Source of the DNA: Gnetum montanum
Lineage: Eukaryota > Streptophyta > Gnetopsida > Gnetales > Gnetaceae
Reading direction: 5' to 3'
DNA length: 40,782 nucleotides
NCBI GenBank assembly: GCA_015680685.1
Contig: MNCI01004529.1
Location: forward strand, 96,852-137,633
The position numbers and the translations under genes were made by a program. Positions within the stretch are counted from its first letter, which is position 1; each line of letters begins with the position of its first letter. Shown here piece by piece: positions 22,107 through 34,200 of this stretch. A model generated the notes under the pieces. That model searched no databases. It saw only the letters and a program-made list of their open reading frames with translations, and had not been told where the DNA came from.

Positions 22107-22960
22107 TGATGATGTGTGTCTTCTTGAGTCCTATCAATGCAACCTCATCAATGTGGGATTTGATGCATTAATGTGGCCTTGTCAATGTAGTGTCTATTTT
22201 TACCTAAAAATCTGCACTCACCTGTTGTGTTTATGGAATCTTTGTCATAGTTGTAGTGGAGCTCTTATAGTTTTGTAATTAGAAAGTTAGAATATTTTCC
22301 AAGTACCCATAGTAAAATTCAAAAAGTATACGGATCTTTATTTGAACACTATTATACCTGAGCATGGTAGTGTGTGTGGAAATAAAGATGAGTTTTCTGA
22401 TAAACCTTGTAGCACTTTGAAATAGATTAATTAATTATTGATGCATTTAATATGTTATGCATCCTCTAATGTTTTAAGTAATTAAGCTAAATTAATCTAG
22501 ATTAAATAGTGATTAATTAATCACATTAGTACGACCACTTGGAGCATACGCTTGGCTCTTGGTAATCCTAGTAATGCTTAATGTTTGGTAACGTAGTAGC
22601 GTTAAACATGTTCAAGATGTGTACAACAAGTGGGAATGGATGCTCATGTTAGGATTAGTTAGGTGTAGCTAGTTAGATTAAATTAGTAATTTAATTATTT
22701 TATTTTATTCATTATTCTTTATCCTTAGGTGACTTAAAACAAAAAACATAAAAATGATAAAAATCATATGCCTTAATTGCACGTAACCATATCTTTGCAT
22801 TTCACAAGTGTAATTGGGAAGACAACAATTGCAATGGTGAGTTTCACTTCCTGGAGACCAGTGTACTTAGAAGGCTATAAGTCCATGGAATTTAATTGGA
22901 TTGCATGTGAATGCTTAGTGATTCGTATGGTTGGACATAGAGTCTACTCATTGCTCATCA
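22107..22960 (+). repeat. 5' LTR of element B
   Basis: Aligns over its R/U5 part with the minus strand of 4,560-3,760. Shared blocks are TAGAATATTTTCCA, AATAAAGA, TAAACCTTG, TTAGTACGACCACTT, AGTGGGAA and the terminal CTCATCA. The start is put at a TGATGATG (22,107) by the expected terminus and length; it is less certain than the end. The CpGs of A appear here as TG or CA. Confidence 0.75.
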
Positions 22961-22961
22961 T

Positions 22962-22979
22962 TAGTGACATTGCTAGGGA
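22962..22979 (+). other. Decayed primer-binding site of element B
   Basis: One base after the LTR terminus CTCATCA, an 18-mer matches the element A PBS at 13 of 18 positions. Confidence 0.6.
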
Positions 22980-23189
22980 TTTGTAGTTTGATATGTGTGC
23001 TATCTAGGACTTAGTGAATATTATTTAAGATTGTTGGAATGAACCCTAAGGTCACAATCATTTAAAAATTTAATAATTACAATTACAATTTAAGCACACA
23101 CTAAATTTTTCTCCAATCCAAAATATCTTATTCTCATAGGCATGATGATTCAAAACCACTAGTGCCCCAAGAATTCAAGGTGGTGTACA

Positions 23190-24140
23190 CTCATCCAAAT
23201 GAGTTTGTACCTAATTTCACCTTCATCTTGCATTAGGATGAGAAACTGTGGTGGAGAGATATGGAGGGAAATGTTGTGTTATCTCCTAACTAATCTATTC
23301 CTGTGATGTTGCTCTAAACTCTTAAGAGGTTGGGCATTTAGGACCTCCATGATAAATACATTGTGTAGGACCATGACTATTAAGACTACCATCCCACAAA
23401 AATACAATGCAAATGAGATTGACAATAGAAGAAGTGTCTTGAAGCTATGAAGGGAAAATAGTTCACTACATTCTTATTCATGTTGAACCAAAATGATAAT
23501 GAGGATTCTCCATTTGGGGGTTCTTAACATGAAGATTCTCCACCCCTTGACATTAGTGATGGGGGCTTGAACCTATATCTATAGTCCACTATCAACAATC
23601 CAGGTTCAGGTAAAAGTGGGAGTCAAGGTAGGGGATTGGGCAAGGATCATGATGACAAAAAACTTGATGATCATGGTAGTGATAAGTAGAGAGGAGGTGG
23701 CAGACATCATGGTGGTGGTAGTCTTCCTTCCTCTTCTTCTTCTTCATCTACAAGGGATGAAACTGTGATGGAGGTGAATGACGGGATAATGATTATAGGC
23801 CCTGCCATGATTGAAGGGGTAACAAGGATCATCATGATAATGATTATCCTTTTGCTGGCAACTTGAAGCATGCTAAACATTGTAGAGGCAATTAGGATCC
23901 CAACTAGGCATATGAAAAATAATAGAATTAAGTAGTTGGATATGAACAATATTNNNNNNNNNNNNNNNNNNNNNNNNNNNNNNNNNNNNNNNNNNNNNNN
24001 NNNNNNNNNNNNNNNNNNNNNNNNNGGGGGGGGTTGGGGTTATATAACTCAGATCCACAAACCCATCTTCAAGTCTTTTATGATGTCCGTGCCTTGTAAA
24101 ACATAGAAAATGATTGGTAGAAACTTAACATATTTCTTAA
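23190..24140 (+). pseudogene. gag: Gag remnant of element B, truncated by C1
   Basis: The plus-strand translation with many stops matches element A gag in order: P-N-F-T-F-I-L-H, W-W-R-D-M-E-G-N-V-V-L-S-P (about 23,215-23,285), S-T-I-N-N-P-G-S-G (about 23,590), M-L-N-I-V-E-A-I-R-I-P-T-R-H (about 23,870) and, beyond the N gap, D-P-Q-T-H-L-Q-V-F-Y-D and N-I-E-N-D-W (24,050-24,120). It stops where the C1 LTR begins. Confidence 0.8.
23954..24025. other. Assembly gap (72 N) inside element B gag
   Basis: Both flanks align to adjacent parts of element A gag about 12-20 nt apart, so the true missing sequence is probably shorter than 72 bp. The right flank is a run of G. Confidence 0.95.
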
Positions 24141-24970
24141 TGAAACACCACAAAACTTTGCATGTTATAACTAATCTTCATCATGTAGCTTTCACCCCAT
24201 GAAACTTGAGGTAAAACTTCATTATAAATGTGAAAATTGTAATCCACAATGGGCAATTTCACATACTTTATACTTTTGGGATTGAAAAATGCCTTATAAG
24301 TGGTTAAAGCCCCATTCCCCAAGTGAAAAAGGTCACATAGTATTTATATTTGGACCAAGGGGGGAGATCAAAAATGCCTTTTGGAATCCTAAAAAGGGAA
24401 ATTTGATGGGTTTTATGGGGTGGTATGCATTTTTCTATGCTAGAAACACCTGCAAGGGATAGATCTCACCTACCCCCAGTGTGGAAGGGTGAGGCATTTG
24501 GAAACATTCCCCCCTTTAATGTGGAGACCAAATGCACGACTTGGAAACTTTTTCCCCTCAACCTAGAAAGTTTTCCCCTAGTGTGGAAGTTTTCCCTCAA
24601 CTTGGAAACTTTCTCCCCAGCTTGAAAAGTCTCTCCCCAACATGGAAAATTCAATCCCCTAGCTTGGAAGCCATAAGAAGCAAAATTCATCAATTCATGC
24701 ATTTAAATGTTCACTAGCCACTTCAACAAGCATGGTGGAGAGCTTAATGTGGAAGATTCATCTCTAGCATGGAAGGTGTGCCCTGGTTACTATTTATAGT
24801 AAATAGAATGGCCATGGGGGGAAGACTTACTATGTATAGTAACCATGCAAATTTGGACATCCATCTCACCTAAAGTTGGTAGCTATTTTGCAGCAAAATC
24901 ACATCAACTTTGTAGCAATATCACATCAAATTTTCAGCCAATTTGTAGCCCCATTCATGGCCCAAGAACC

Positions 24971-24979
24971 CTATAAAAG
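24971..24979 (+). promoter_or_regulatory. TATA box of C1 LTR
   Basis: CTATAAAAG, aligned with CTATAAAA of the C2 LTR. About 570 bp upstream of the LTR poly(A) signal. Confidence 0.65.
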
Positions 24980-25537
24980 CCAACCTCAAACATCATTTAG
25001 AGGTTCAAGCAATTTTTCTCATGGTTAAGCAATTTTTGAGGGCATTCAAGCAATTTGGTTCTAGAATTTTAAGCAAGTTAAGCATTTTTTATTTAGTAAT
25101 TTCAAGCAAGTTTAGCATTATCAAGCAATTTGCATACATACAATTCCACATTTGGGGCATTTTAAAGCACTCAAGAGCTCTTGCAAGTTTCCATACTTGC
25201 ATTCTCTTGAACCCTAGCATGGAAGCATTATGGCCTTGAGATTTGGTGAATTTCTAGTGTCAACACTACACTTCTAGGATTTTCATACCCTAGCATGGAG
25301 CAATTTGGCATTCAAATTTTCCACCTTTCTCACCCCCAACAATGACCCAATTGGTAGATCTAAGGATACAATAGTGAAGGAAGGTTTGATAGCATCAGGA
25401 GTGGCTTAGCACCCAGATCATGAAGTAGATCACATCAACTTCAATGGGATTTGAACTCCTACATAAGTGAACCCCCTTTTTTGCTCATCCAAGCACCATT
25501 CATACACATTTCTTGAACTTATTCTTTATTCTTTCTC

Positions 25538-25543
25538 AATAAA
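25538..25543 (+). terminator. Poly(A) signal of C1 LTR
   Basis: AATAAA followed by a T-rich stretch; conserved with the C2 LTR. Confidence 0.55.
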
Positions 25544-25753
25544 GTTTTAAGTTTTGTATTTAAAAAATAAATTTCTTATCTATGCATTATTCGGATCTAT
25601 TTATATTCCCATGTTTCGCATCTCATAAGTCCTTGGTTGATTTGATGGACTGGCCAAGGTGCCTTGAATCCCATTTTTATTATGGAGGTCCTGGGGATTC
25701 AAGCTTGGGGAACTATTTGCATTGAGGATCCTTGGTTTTCATTCTAGCGATCA

Positions 25754-26998
25754 AGGTTTTTAGTGGCAACCATTTTTCTTGGTGCTAGAAGAAGGATCTT
25801 TACCTAAATTATATAATAATATATATTCTTTTTGTTTTCATTTTGGAAGCTTTTTCTTGATTTTGTAGCCAAAACCTTTGAAAAATCAACACTGATCTTT
25901 CCTACCTTATGACCAAAATTACAGTGTGGAAGTTGCAAGTGGTTTGTTTTGGCTTTTCATAGCACTTGCTATGAATTTTATAGCCCAAAGCTAGTGTTGA
26001 TGTCTCCTCCCCCTATTAATTTTCCTTTTTACTACTAAAAATATTTCCTCCAATTTCTAAAGTGGGTGGTTCATCTCTTTCATGAGTTGGCTTCCCCCTG
26101 CATGTTGCCCACCACCCCCCTCCCCAGCACAAGCTAAGAAAGCTGGTAGTTGGCTAAAACTAATTTTAGTGGAAAAACACCAACTTTCCCCTTCGGTTTT
26201 CATCCTTCCACCCCCATCAACATTGAGGTAGGAGTTGTGAGATTCCCATCATCTCACCCCCTTCTATTCCCCCTCTTCAATACCCAGTGTGGAAGCAATT
26301 GTAAGGTTGGTGTTGGTGACGTTTGAAATCAATTTAATGACCAAATCTACTTTTATAGCAAGTTGAAAGCTATTTTCTAGTTTGTAAGGCCAACACTCCC
26401 AAGGAATCCAACACTGCCTTTACCCCCCTTGTAGTAGAAACCTCATCGTGGAAGCTATAGGTGGTTTTGATGCTAAAATTTCACAACATCTAATGTGGAT
26501 TTCTAGAGCAAAGCTAGCATGAAAGCCTTAATAACCATTTAATTTTTGTTGCCACATTTGTTGCCACCAAACTAACATTTGTTTTCATACCAACCAAGCC
26601 TACTTTTCTCTCTGTGGTAAAAGTTGGCAACCTGCCAAAACCATCTTTGGAAACTACCAAGTTTTCATTTTGGGTCTTCAAACTTTCATCCCCTCTCTCT
26701 AATGCTGAAATAAGAAGTGTGAGATTTCCACTATCTCACCCTCCTTCTTTCCTTCCTTGCCATACCCAATGTAGAGGCAGTTGGGAGGCCAACTTGGGTG
26801 AGGCTTAAAACCAATGTTGCCAACATTTCATTTATGGTAAAGGGGTAAATCCCCCTTATCCCTTACTTACTAATTATGGTAAGTACATCATTTTTTGCCA
26901 TTTTCATTTTCTTTAAGAGTTTTTGAATTCAATTCACTAGAATTTACTCCTACTTTACCATTTATAGCCTATTTTAAAGCAATCCTTAGTAGCATAAC
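25754..26998 (+). other. Leader of C1 between LTR and gag, with an internal ~480-bp duplication
   Basis: A block at about 26,140-26,310 recurs in diverged form at about 26,623-26,790. Both share a GTGAGATT...ATCTCACCC(C/T) inverted pair followed by ATACCCA(G/A)TGT(G/A)GA(A/G)GC. A definite primer-binding site could not be set; TGG starts at 25,764 and 25,780 are candidates. No coding frame. Confidence 0.6.
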
Positions 26999-29160
26999 CA
27001 TGTCTTTCCAAAAGTCCACCAAATTGCCCCTCATCCTTCAACAAGCCATGAGGGTATATGATCCTAAAGACCCTGCCATCATGGAGTGTAGGTGATCTTT
27101 GAGGATCAAATAGGAGAGTATTGATTTTACAACCATAAATAAAGATCGTTATAACTTCATTTGTGCCAAAATACAGGTAGACAGGCTAATTCCACAAATT
27201 AAAGCTAAGGCCAAAGGGGAGTTTTAGCTTATACACAGGGATGAAAAAGAGTACATCCCTTCCCCATATGAAGAAATTCCTCTTAACAATTCTTATTCTA
27301 GCATCCTAATCCAATTGATTGCTATGGATGAGGAAGATGACAAGCCTACCTTTGAAGATCAATAGGAAGAGGAGGATGAATTTAAGGTAGAATCGGAGCC
27401 TAAAAACCTCCTTGGAGGATTGTTCTAACAAACATCCTCCAAATTCATTGAACCTTCTCCTAATGCTTTTTTTTTCTTCATGGGCATGGTTCCACCATCT
27501 TCCAATCCTTCCCACCCTACTATGGTAGATCCCACATTGGTTATAGCCACAAATCACACTTAGACAGCCACAAGCAACCAACTATAGCACATCAATGCCA
27601 ATTACAACACAATCTTGATATATAAAACCATAAATGGTGGCTTTTACCATTGCAAATCCATTAAATACTCACATGGAATCCACCATAAGACCCCCAACAA
27701 CACAAGGGTTGCACACAACATTTGTCCCATTTGTGTCTAAAGTACTAGCACAAACATCTTTCTCTTTATTTGGCCCACAAGCCATAACCATAGTGCAACC
27801 TTTTCCTTCTTTAATGCAACCTATAACAATGATCCTCCCAAAAAATTCCACAACCTTATGTATAAACCTTGCAAACTATGGGGCCACCGAAAGGCTTGGA
27901 TGAAGCCTTCCAAATGATCTACGACTTAATGGAGGAGTTGAAGAGGGTTAAAGTCTCTACACACAAACTATTAAGATTATGGACTTCTACTAGGACAATC
28001 TCATGAGTCCTATAGTCCCACCCTTAACACTTTCTCCTAGTGTCCCCATTCTCGATTTAGCAATTATAATGAAGAAGGTGATCCTAATGCTCACCTTATT
28101 ACCTTTCGATCTAAATGTTTGCTCTTGCAGCCATGGCCTCATACTATCATGAGGATTTTCCCTATCTTTAATTAGGAAAGCACTCAATTGGTATTGTGCA
28201 TTGCCCAAAGGGTCTATATCCTCTTTGGAGAGCTTAGTAGCCTAGTTTGTCAACCACTTCAAGTATAACTTAAAGCCTAACACAACACTTGACCAACTTA
28301 TGAAGGTTAAGCAAGGGCCCTTAGAGCCCATACAAAAATTCATTTAGCAGTGGAATGGACTACTGAATGAAATACCAGAGCCCATAGTTAAATCCCACTT
28401 GTTAGCCATATTCAAAGGAGTAGTTAATGACTTCATCAAGTCTAAACTCTACTACCTTGATCCACAATCTTTGAGCCAAGCATTCTCCCAAACTAAATAT
28501 ATAAAGGATGTTGCGAAGGCCAGCCATGATTCAACCTACATATCATATAAAAACAAACATATTTGAAGAGACAAAGAAAAGAGTAAACAAAACAACACTA
28601 CTATAGCAACTATAACCAAGGAAACTAAGACCATAAACCAAGGGCCAAAGGTCAACCTGCCCAAGGTCCCCACCAATGACTGCAATAACCAACCATCAAC
28701 TTCTAGGACCACTACATTGACAATAAGTAGACCGAACTTTGAAAGGAAGGATAGGTCTAAATATACTACATTACCATTAAAATCATATGAGTTAATAGAA
28801 TAACTATTAAGAAGTGGACACATGCAACATAAACAAATGACTGAAGCCACTCGAAAGAAACACGAGCGACTATGCGAAATATCCAAAGATCCCACTTGGG
28901 CAATGAAGGATGATCTTCAATTTCCTAAATACTTCAAGTTAGACCACTTCTACCATTATCACAAACTACTTGGTCATGAGATAAACTTCTACCTTGCACT
29001 AAAGGATGACCTACAAAGGATGATAGATAGTGGGGAACTAGCCTTAGATGCTTCTAACCCAGTTTGGCCACAAAACCAGTTGATGCAGGCCTACAAAGAC
29101 CCTTTGAATGCAAATGATAGATCCTATGTTATTTTAGCATTCAACATCGATGAAAATTAG
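26999..29160 (+). pseudogene. gag: Gag of element C1, decayed
   Basis: ATG at 26,999 (M-S-F-Q-K-S), then frame breaks. Gag-domain patterns lie at about 28,040-28,500: D-P-N-A-H-L-I-T-F, then V-K-Q-G-P-L-E-P-I-Q-K-F, W-N-G-L, and S-H-L-L-A-I-F. The frame at 28,822-29,160 carries the C-terminal zinc-binding segment (Y-H-Y-H-K-L-L-G-H-E-I-N-F-Y), followed by L-K-D-D-L-Q-R-M-I-D-S-G-E-L. Both positions where cysteines would bind zinc are Tyr (TAC). This gag is unrelated in leader structure to that of elements A and B. Confidence 0.75.
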
Positions 29161-29656
29161 AGACCTGTAAGAGAACCATTTGTGATCCAAGTACCCCCTC
29201 TATAATGAAAAGGCTTCTTCAGCTTCCCATAGCTTAAGATCGCCCTTCATTGTGATAATACCATCATGAATGCCTCTGAGGGAACCTTTTGTCATCAAGG
29301 TTTCTTAGCCTAATACAACTCAAACAAGCATAGCCCAACCAAATACACAATGACCTCCTATGGTGGCCAATGCTATTGCCTCTTCCTTACAACCAATGGT
29401 TGACAACCAAAAAACTACAACCAACCAAAGGAAGAAGCATAAGCAAAATTCTAACAACAAGGGACACAAGCAGATAGAGGGATAAAAAGAAGTGGGCTCA
29501 TCAAAGTCCACTCCCATTTTGTCTATACCTATGACCTCCTTTGCCACATCTCCTTCAACCAACAAGCCACAGGAGGACACCAAGGCCCACAATCAAAACA
29601 ACAAGGAAGAGGCACAATAGCCAAAGCCTAAAGCCACAGTTCACATTTTAGGACTA

Positions 29657-30630
29657 ATGGAGGAAGTAAAGCACAATCAAGGTGGCAAGCCCACGACTAA
29701 TGACAAAAAATTTCTTAGTGAAATGGACCAATTTAGGCAATCCCTCAAGTATAAAAACATGACCTTAAGCTTATACGACCTGATCATGACTTCCACCACA
29801 CATCATGAGGCACTAGTTAGAATGTTGACCTCCATACTCATTAGTGAGGGTATTTTTGCTAACGAGAAAATGATCCATGTAGTGATGATTCGTCCATCAT
29901 CAAGGGAGGAGAAATGAACACCCTTAACATTTTTTAATAGTGAAATTACAGCTAATCCCTAGAATGGCGAAGTGATGAAAACCGCTTTATTCATAACCAT
30001 ACGTGTAAGACAATTTAAAATACATTGGGTGCATGTTGATGATGGAGCTACAACCAATGTCATCCCATGCATCATCTTTGAACACTTGGGCTTATTTGAG
30101 CAAGTACAGCCTACAACCATTGTAGTTCTTAAGTACTTTAATGAACTAAAAGTTTCCATCAAGCAATCTATCTCCTTGGATTTTTGAGCTGGAGAACAAT
30201 TCCCTATAATCACAAACTTCTTGGTGATGGAAGACATACCAGGATTCATCCTGATCATGGGAAGACCTTGGTTGGCTCAATTACAAGTTGTGTCCTTGCC
30301 CATCCATCAAGAAATTCATCTTTTTTATGAAGAAGGTAAAATCATCATTCATGGTAATAACATGGCTCCCCTAGCTGTCAACAATGTACACTTAGAATAG
30401 GGGTTTGAAGTGGAGCTTTAAGAAAAAATCAAAAAATGACCAACAATGACAATGATAGGTAATGGGATACATTATGGGATGAACTTCCTTTCAACATCAT
30501 GAGTGAAGGGGATATCATGTACAAGCTTGTGCAGAGTAGCTCTTACTCACTTCCTAATTTTGCAAAGATTAGGAAGAGTGTGTATCAATGAAGTTTACCT
30601 TAACCTTCCCATGCCTCTGACCAAATGAAA
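29657..30630 (+). pseudogene. Protease region of element C1, decayed
   Basis: One frame runs from 29,657 through 30,185, interrupted by stops. A linker is followed by the retropepsin core with active site V-D-D-G-A-T-T-N-V (Asp at 30,038-30,040), E-H-L-G-L, and later I-L-I-M-G-R-P-W-L (about 30,250-30,280), as in plant gypsy proteases. The next stretch shifts frame (W-D-E-L-P-F-N-I-M to about 30,590). No reverse transcriptase follows directly; the cargo region begins instead. Confidence 0.8.
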
Positions 30631-31258
30631 TGATAGCCAAATAGCCTTATTTTTCTTTTGCAATTTATTATATCTTTGTTATTTTATGCACTTAGCCTAT
30701 GCATGTAACCTAAGTTTATTTGCATTATTACCTATTTACTATAACCTATTTTTATTTTTACTTATGTTTTAAATATTAAAAAAGCGTCTCTTTCAGATAC
30801 AGTCGGTGATGACCTTAAAATGGCATTCTCATCTACTAAGACATTAAACTAGCACTACAATCCACTAAGATTCTAAACTAGCAATATGGCCTACCATGGT
30901 CTTAAATTGGCAAAATTGCATAATTTATGCCCGCAATGGCCTAAAACTAGCAAACCCCCCTTTTATTACCATATCTCTCATTACTTAGCCTATTATCAAA
31001 TTGATTAGCCATTTGATTTAATAACCAAAAACATTAGCATAGCCATTTTCAAGGTTTAAAACATTTACAATATTACTACTACTATAAATGCATATAGCCA
31101 AAATGAAACCAAAATTAAAATTTAAAGTTAAAATGTCCATTACATACATAGCCATAGCCACACTATGTGGTAGAAATGCCAAAGAATAACAACCATTTAT
31201 AACATAGTCTCGGCTAATCATAGCCATTAACGTAAAAAAAAAGCTAAATTGAAGGAGG
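30631..31258 (+). other. Spacer of C1 with short CACTAAG...AAACTAGCA repeats
   Basis: At 30,790-30,950 about four diverged ~45-bp units (CTAAGA..TTAAACTAGCA type) occur. They resemble the units in the spacer at 40,250-40,350. The rest is AT-rich without a gene. Confidence 0.55.
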
Positions 31259-34200
31259 CTACTGAGAGGCATCCAAAGGAGCAAGTGGTGGGTCATTCTT
31301 GCCCTCACTGCTTAGGCTACCAATGTCTTCTGAGGCTTGAAATGCAACAACATATAGCCAGTTAGTAACCCATGGCCAAAATCATGACTTAAAATAAAGA
31401 ATAAAACATAGAATATATTGAACCTATAGAAATTCTAGTCGCATTACTTCTAGGGGTAGATGGTGAAGGCCTTCCTCCAAATGATGAAGGATTTGGTCCT
31501 CCATCATGTTGATCTAGTCAAAATTCCCAAGATCAACACTAGAAAGGATGCCAAACCTATCTATAAGAGTTCAAGTAGGAGGCTCATGAGTAGCAGCAGC
31601 TGTAGAGGTCTCACCTACAACCATGGTGATCTAAAGAGTAGGGGATTGATCCACCTTGAGAGTACTTTCAAAACTTTGATAAGCACTCTCTACTTGGATT
31701 CCCTAAATCAATAGCTCTCTCTTGCACTGTTCATTTGACTCCTCTTTAATCCCCTTTAGGTAGGCCCCCATGATCAGCCTTATACTAATGCTTATGGACC
31801 TTTTGTGTCTTTCCCCACTCTAGGACCCAAGTGCAATGATCCTTCCAGTCCTTAACCTTTTCGGAGATGAGGTACATTTACATATGTTGCTTTGCTATCT
31901 TCCATAGGACCACTACTTTATTCTAAATGACATGCTAGTAGTGGGCCCATGTGATCTCCTTAGTCTGTAACTCCCCCAAGTTAGCCACTTGGGCTTTCAA
32001 AAAGGCTTCACAATCTTGGAGATATCTAATCATATTCTCTTACCTTTGAGCCTTTTTCATAAAGGCCATAACTTCCTCCCATAGGAATTTGTTGGATCTC
32101 TTTAGCTCCCATGCAGCTTTTTCACACAACATTACTAAATTAATGGCAGTGTCGTATAGCTTCATTAGTACAATAGATACATCAATGGGAAGTCTAGGCA
32201 AGGAGTCTACCTCCANTTTTAAAATTTTATGGCTACTTTATGATTTTATGTGTTGATTGGTTTTCTATGTGCTATGCTTGTAGATAAGTGTTAGGTTATA
32301 GTAGCCAAAGTTGTTGTGTAGGCAAAACAAAGGCATGTAGAAGAGGCACTTCTAAAGAAACTTATGATTGAAGGACTTTTTGTTGATGGTGTAGATGATC
32401 TAGATGCCTTGTTTGGTAAGGTGGTATCAAATACCTCTCCAATGATCATCCTAGAGGAGGAAGAGGAGGAGGGGCTAGGTATGCCTATGCCTTAACATTT
32501 TCGCTATATTTCATTGGTTATCTTTGGTTGTCACCCTAACCTTTTGATGATTGTTATTCTTACAGTAGTTCTTGAGCCANTGATGCTGGGGGTGCCTTCT
32601 CCATAGGCCTCTTGAGTTTCTCTTTAGCTGCCCCTTTGGCCACCATGCGTCATCATTTGACATCCTGGATATTAGCGGGAAACTAAAGGGGCTCATCACC
32701 ATCAACACTATCAGGAGACATGTACTACCTAACATCAAGATTCTTAGTGGTGATGGATAGTGTTTTATCCATCCCCTGGTTTTGGGCCTGTACTATTGGA
32801 TAAATATGCTTTATTCAACACCCAGAAAGTTGGCTTGGATCTTGGGAAATCCATCATCTATTCTTATAGACCACTAGAAACTCCACAAACCTCTTTAGAT
32901 AACCTACAAAAAATGCAAAGTCCATATGTGGATTATCATAGAGGTGTCAACACGAAGTCGAAGGATCTCCTCTCGAAGCCTAGTAGCCAAAGTAGTAGCC
33001 CAGTCAAATTTGATGCCCTCCATTATGACCTTCTTAAAGGTCCATCCTTGTGCTAGGTTGGTTACCTTCTTTTGTGATAGTAGTTTGGGGAATGCATGAG
33101 ACCTAAACAAAGGTTATGATTCCTTTGCATTAGGGTTCATGAAGCTATCCATTAAAATTCCAAAGTAGCCCATGTTGGCACCAAGCCACTCTAGAACTTC
33201 CTCATGATGGCCCAATTTCCTCACTGTCCTGGTGGGAACCTTCACCCTATTAGGAAGGACACCAAACAAGTCACAAAAGAGGCCAACACCTAAATCCATG
33301 TTTATCTTAACACCTTGAATGATGCTGCTAAAGTGACCAACCTCCTCATCAAAGAAGTTGATGACATGTAGCATCTTTGCAGTAGGAATGGAAGGAATAG
33401 GTACCATAAATACATCAAGTAAACCTACACATTAGATGTTTGCTTGAACATATCCAAGTGCCTATCCCTTTAGCCACTCATGTGCTAATGTCACATCAAC
33501 AAACTTCAGGATGAGGGTATCCTCATGACGTGAACGTGAAAGTGGTATAGTGACATTAGCTAAGGTGGAAGGTCCTACGAAGCAATAACCAAAGGTTATA
33601 ATCTATATGAGAAATTTCAACAATCAAGAAAAGCAATAAAACACTTAAATCCATAAAACACTAGAGGTTATATGTTTACTTTTACTTTTCTTCTGAGGTG
33701 TGGAGGTTCCAGCTACAAGGGTTCGATTTGTGCTATTAGCATCTACCCACCAATTGTGCATCATCCCATCATTGTTGCACTTTTTGTATACAAGGTTAAA
33801 CTTGGTGGTATATTCATTAAAGTCCCCTCTTAACTGTTGATACATAACAACTCTAATTTGGGGACTCTTAGTGAATTCATCCAAAGCAATTTGAGCCACT
33901 ACTAGGATTTTATCATTAAAGATCAAGCCCGCTTGTTGACCTTGTACCTGCAAGAAGTTAAATTAATAAAGTTAGGTATGGTATTCAAGCCAAAAACATA
34001 AAAGCATTACAATAATCATGTTTACCCCTGTAGATGGTACAAGGTGCTAGGTGGGTTCTGGAATAATGTGTGCGCTCTATGTACCACCATCAGAGTATTA
34101 TCAATATTATATTGACTATACTCTATCATTGTCTAGATCTCTAAAAGGTAATGTGAATTGATGGCATTTGCTGGTTCCCTTGTAGTCTTAGGAAGAAGCC

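Larger units (their letters stand above)
22107..24140 (+). mobile_element. Element B: decayed relative of element A (LTR, PBS, partial gag)
   Basis: LTR 22,107-22,960, PBS remnant 22,962-22,979 and gag leader plus the start of the gag domain (23,190-24,140). It is then cut by element C1 starting at 24,141. Orientation is plus, opposite to A. It lies inside element C2. Confidence 0.8.
24141..25753 (+). repeat. 5' LTR of element C1 (about 1.6 kb)
   Basis: Starts TGAAACACCAC where the gag of B stops and ends TTCTAGCGATCA. It aligns over its length with the minus strand of 13,823-11,749. It contains TTACTATTTATAGTAA (about 24,788), a TATA box, an AATAAA and many copies of the TGTGGAA / CTAGCATGGAA motif found in this element's own internal array (24,480-24,770 and 25,215-25,300). 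Confidence 0.8.

Noticed and set aside
25764-25796. A specific primer-binding site for element C1
   Set aside because: Two TGG-start candidates exist 11 and 27 bases after the LTR end, but the distance is larger than usual and neither could be matched to a tRNA with confidence.
28536-28895. 119-codon minus-strand frame in the C1 gag
   Set aside because: Hydrophobic antisense translation of a recognisable gag region; no start context or homology.
32511-32738. Minus-strand frame W-W-P-K-G-Q-L-K-R-N-S as part of the antisense gene
   Set aside because: Another frame (R-M-V-A-K-G-A-A-K-E-K-L-K-R-P) fits better. It joins exon 4 in phase through a splice site, and its stops are explicable as CGA-to-TGA changes.
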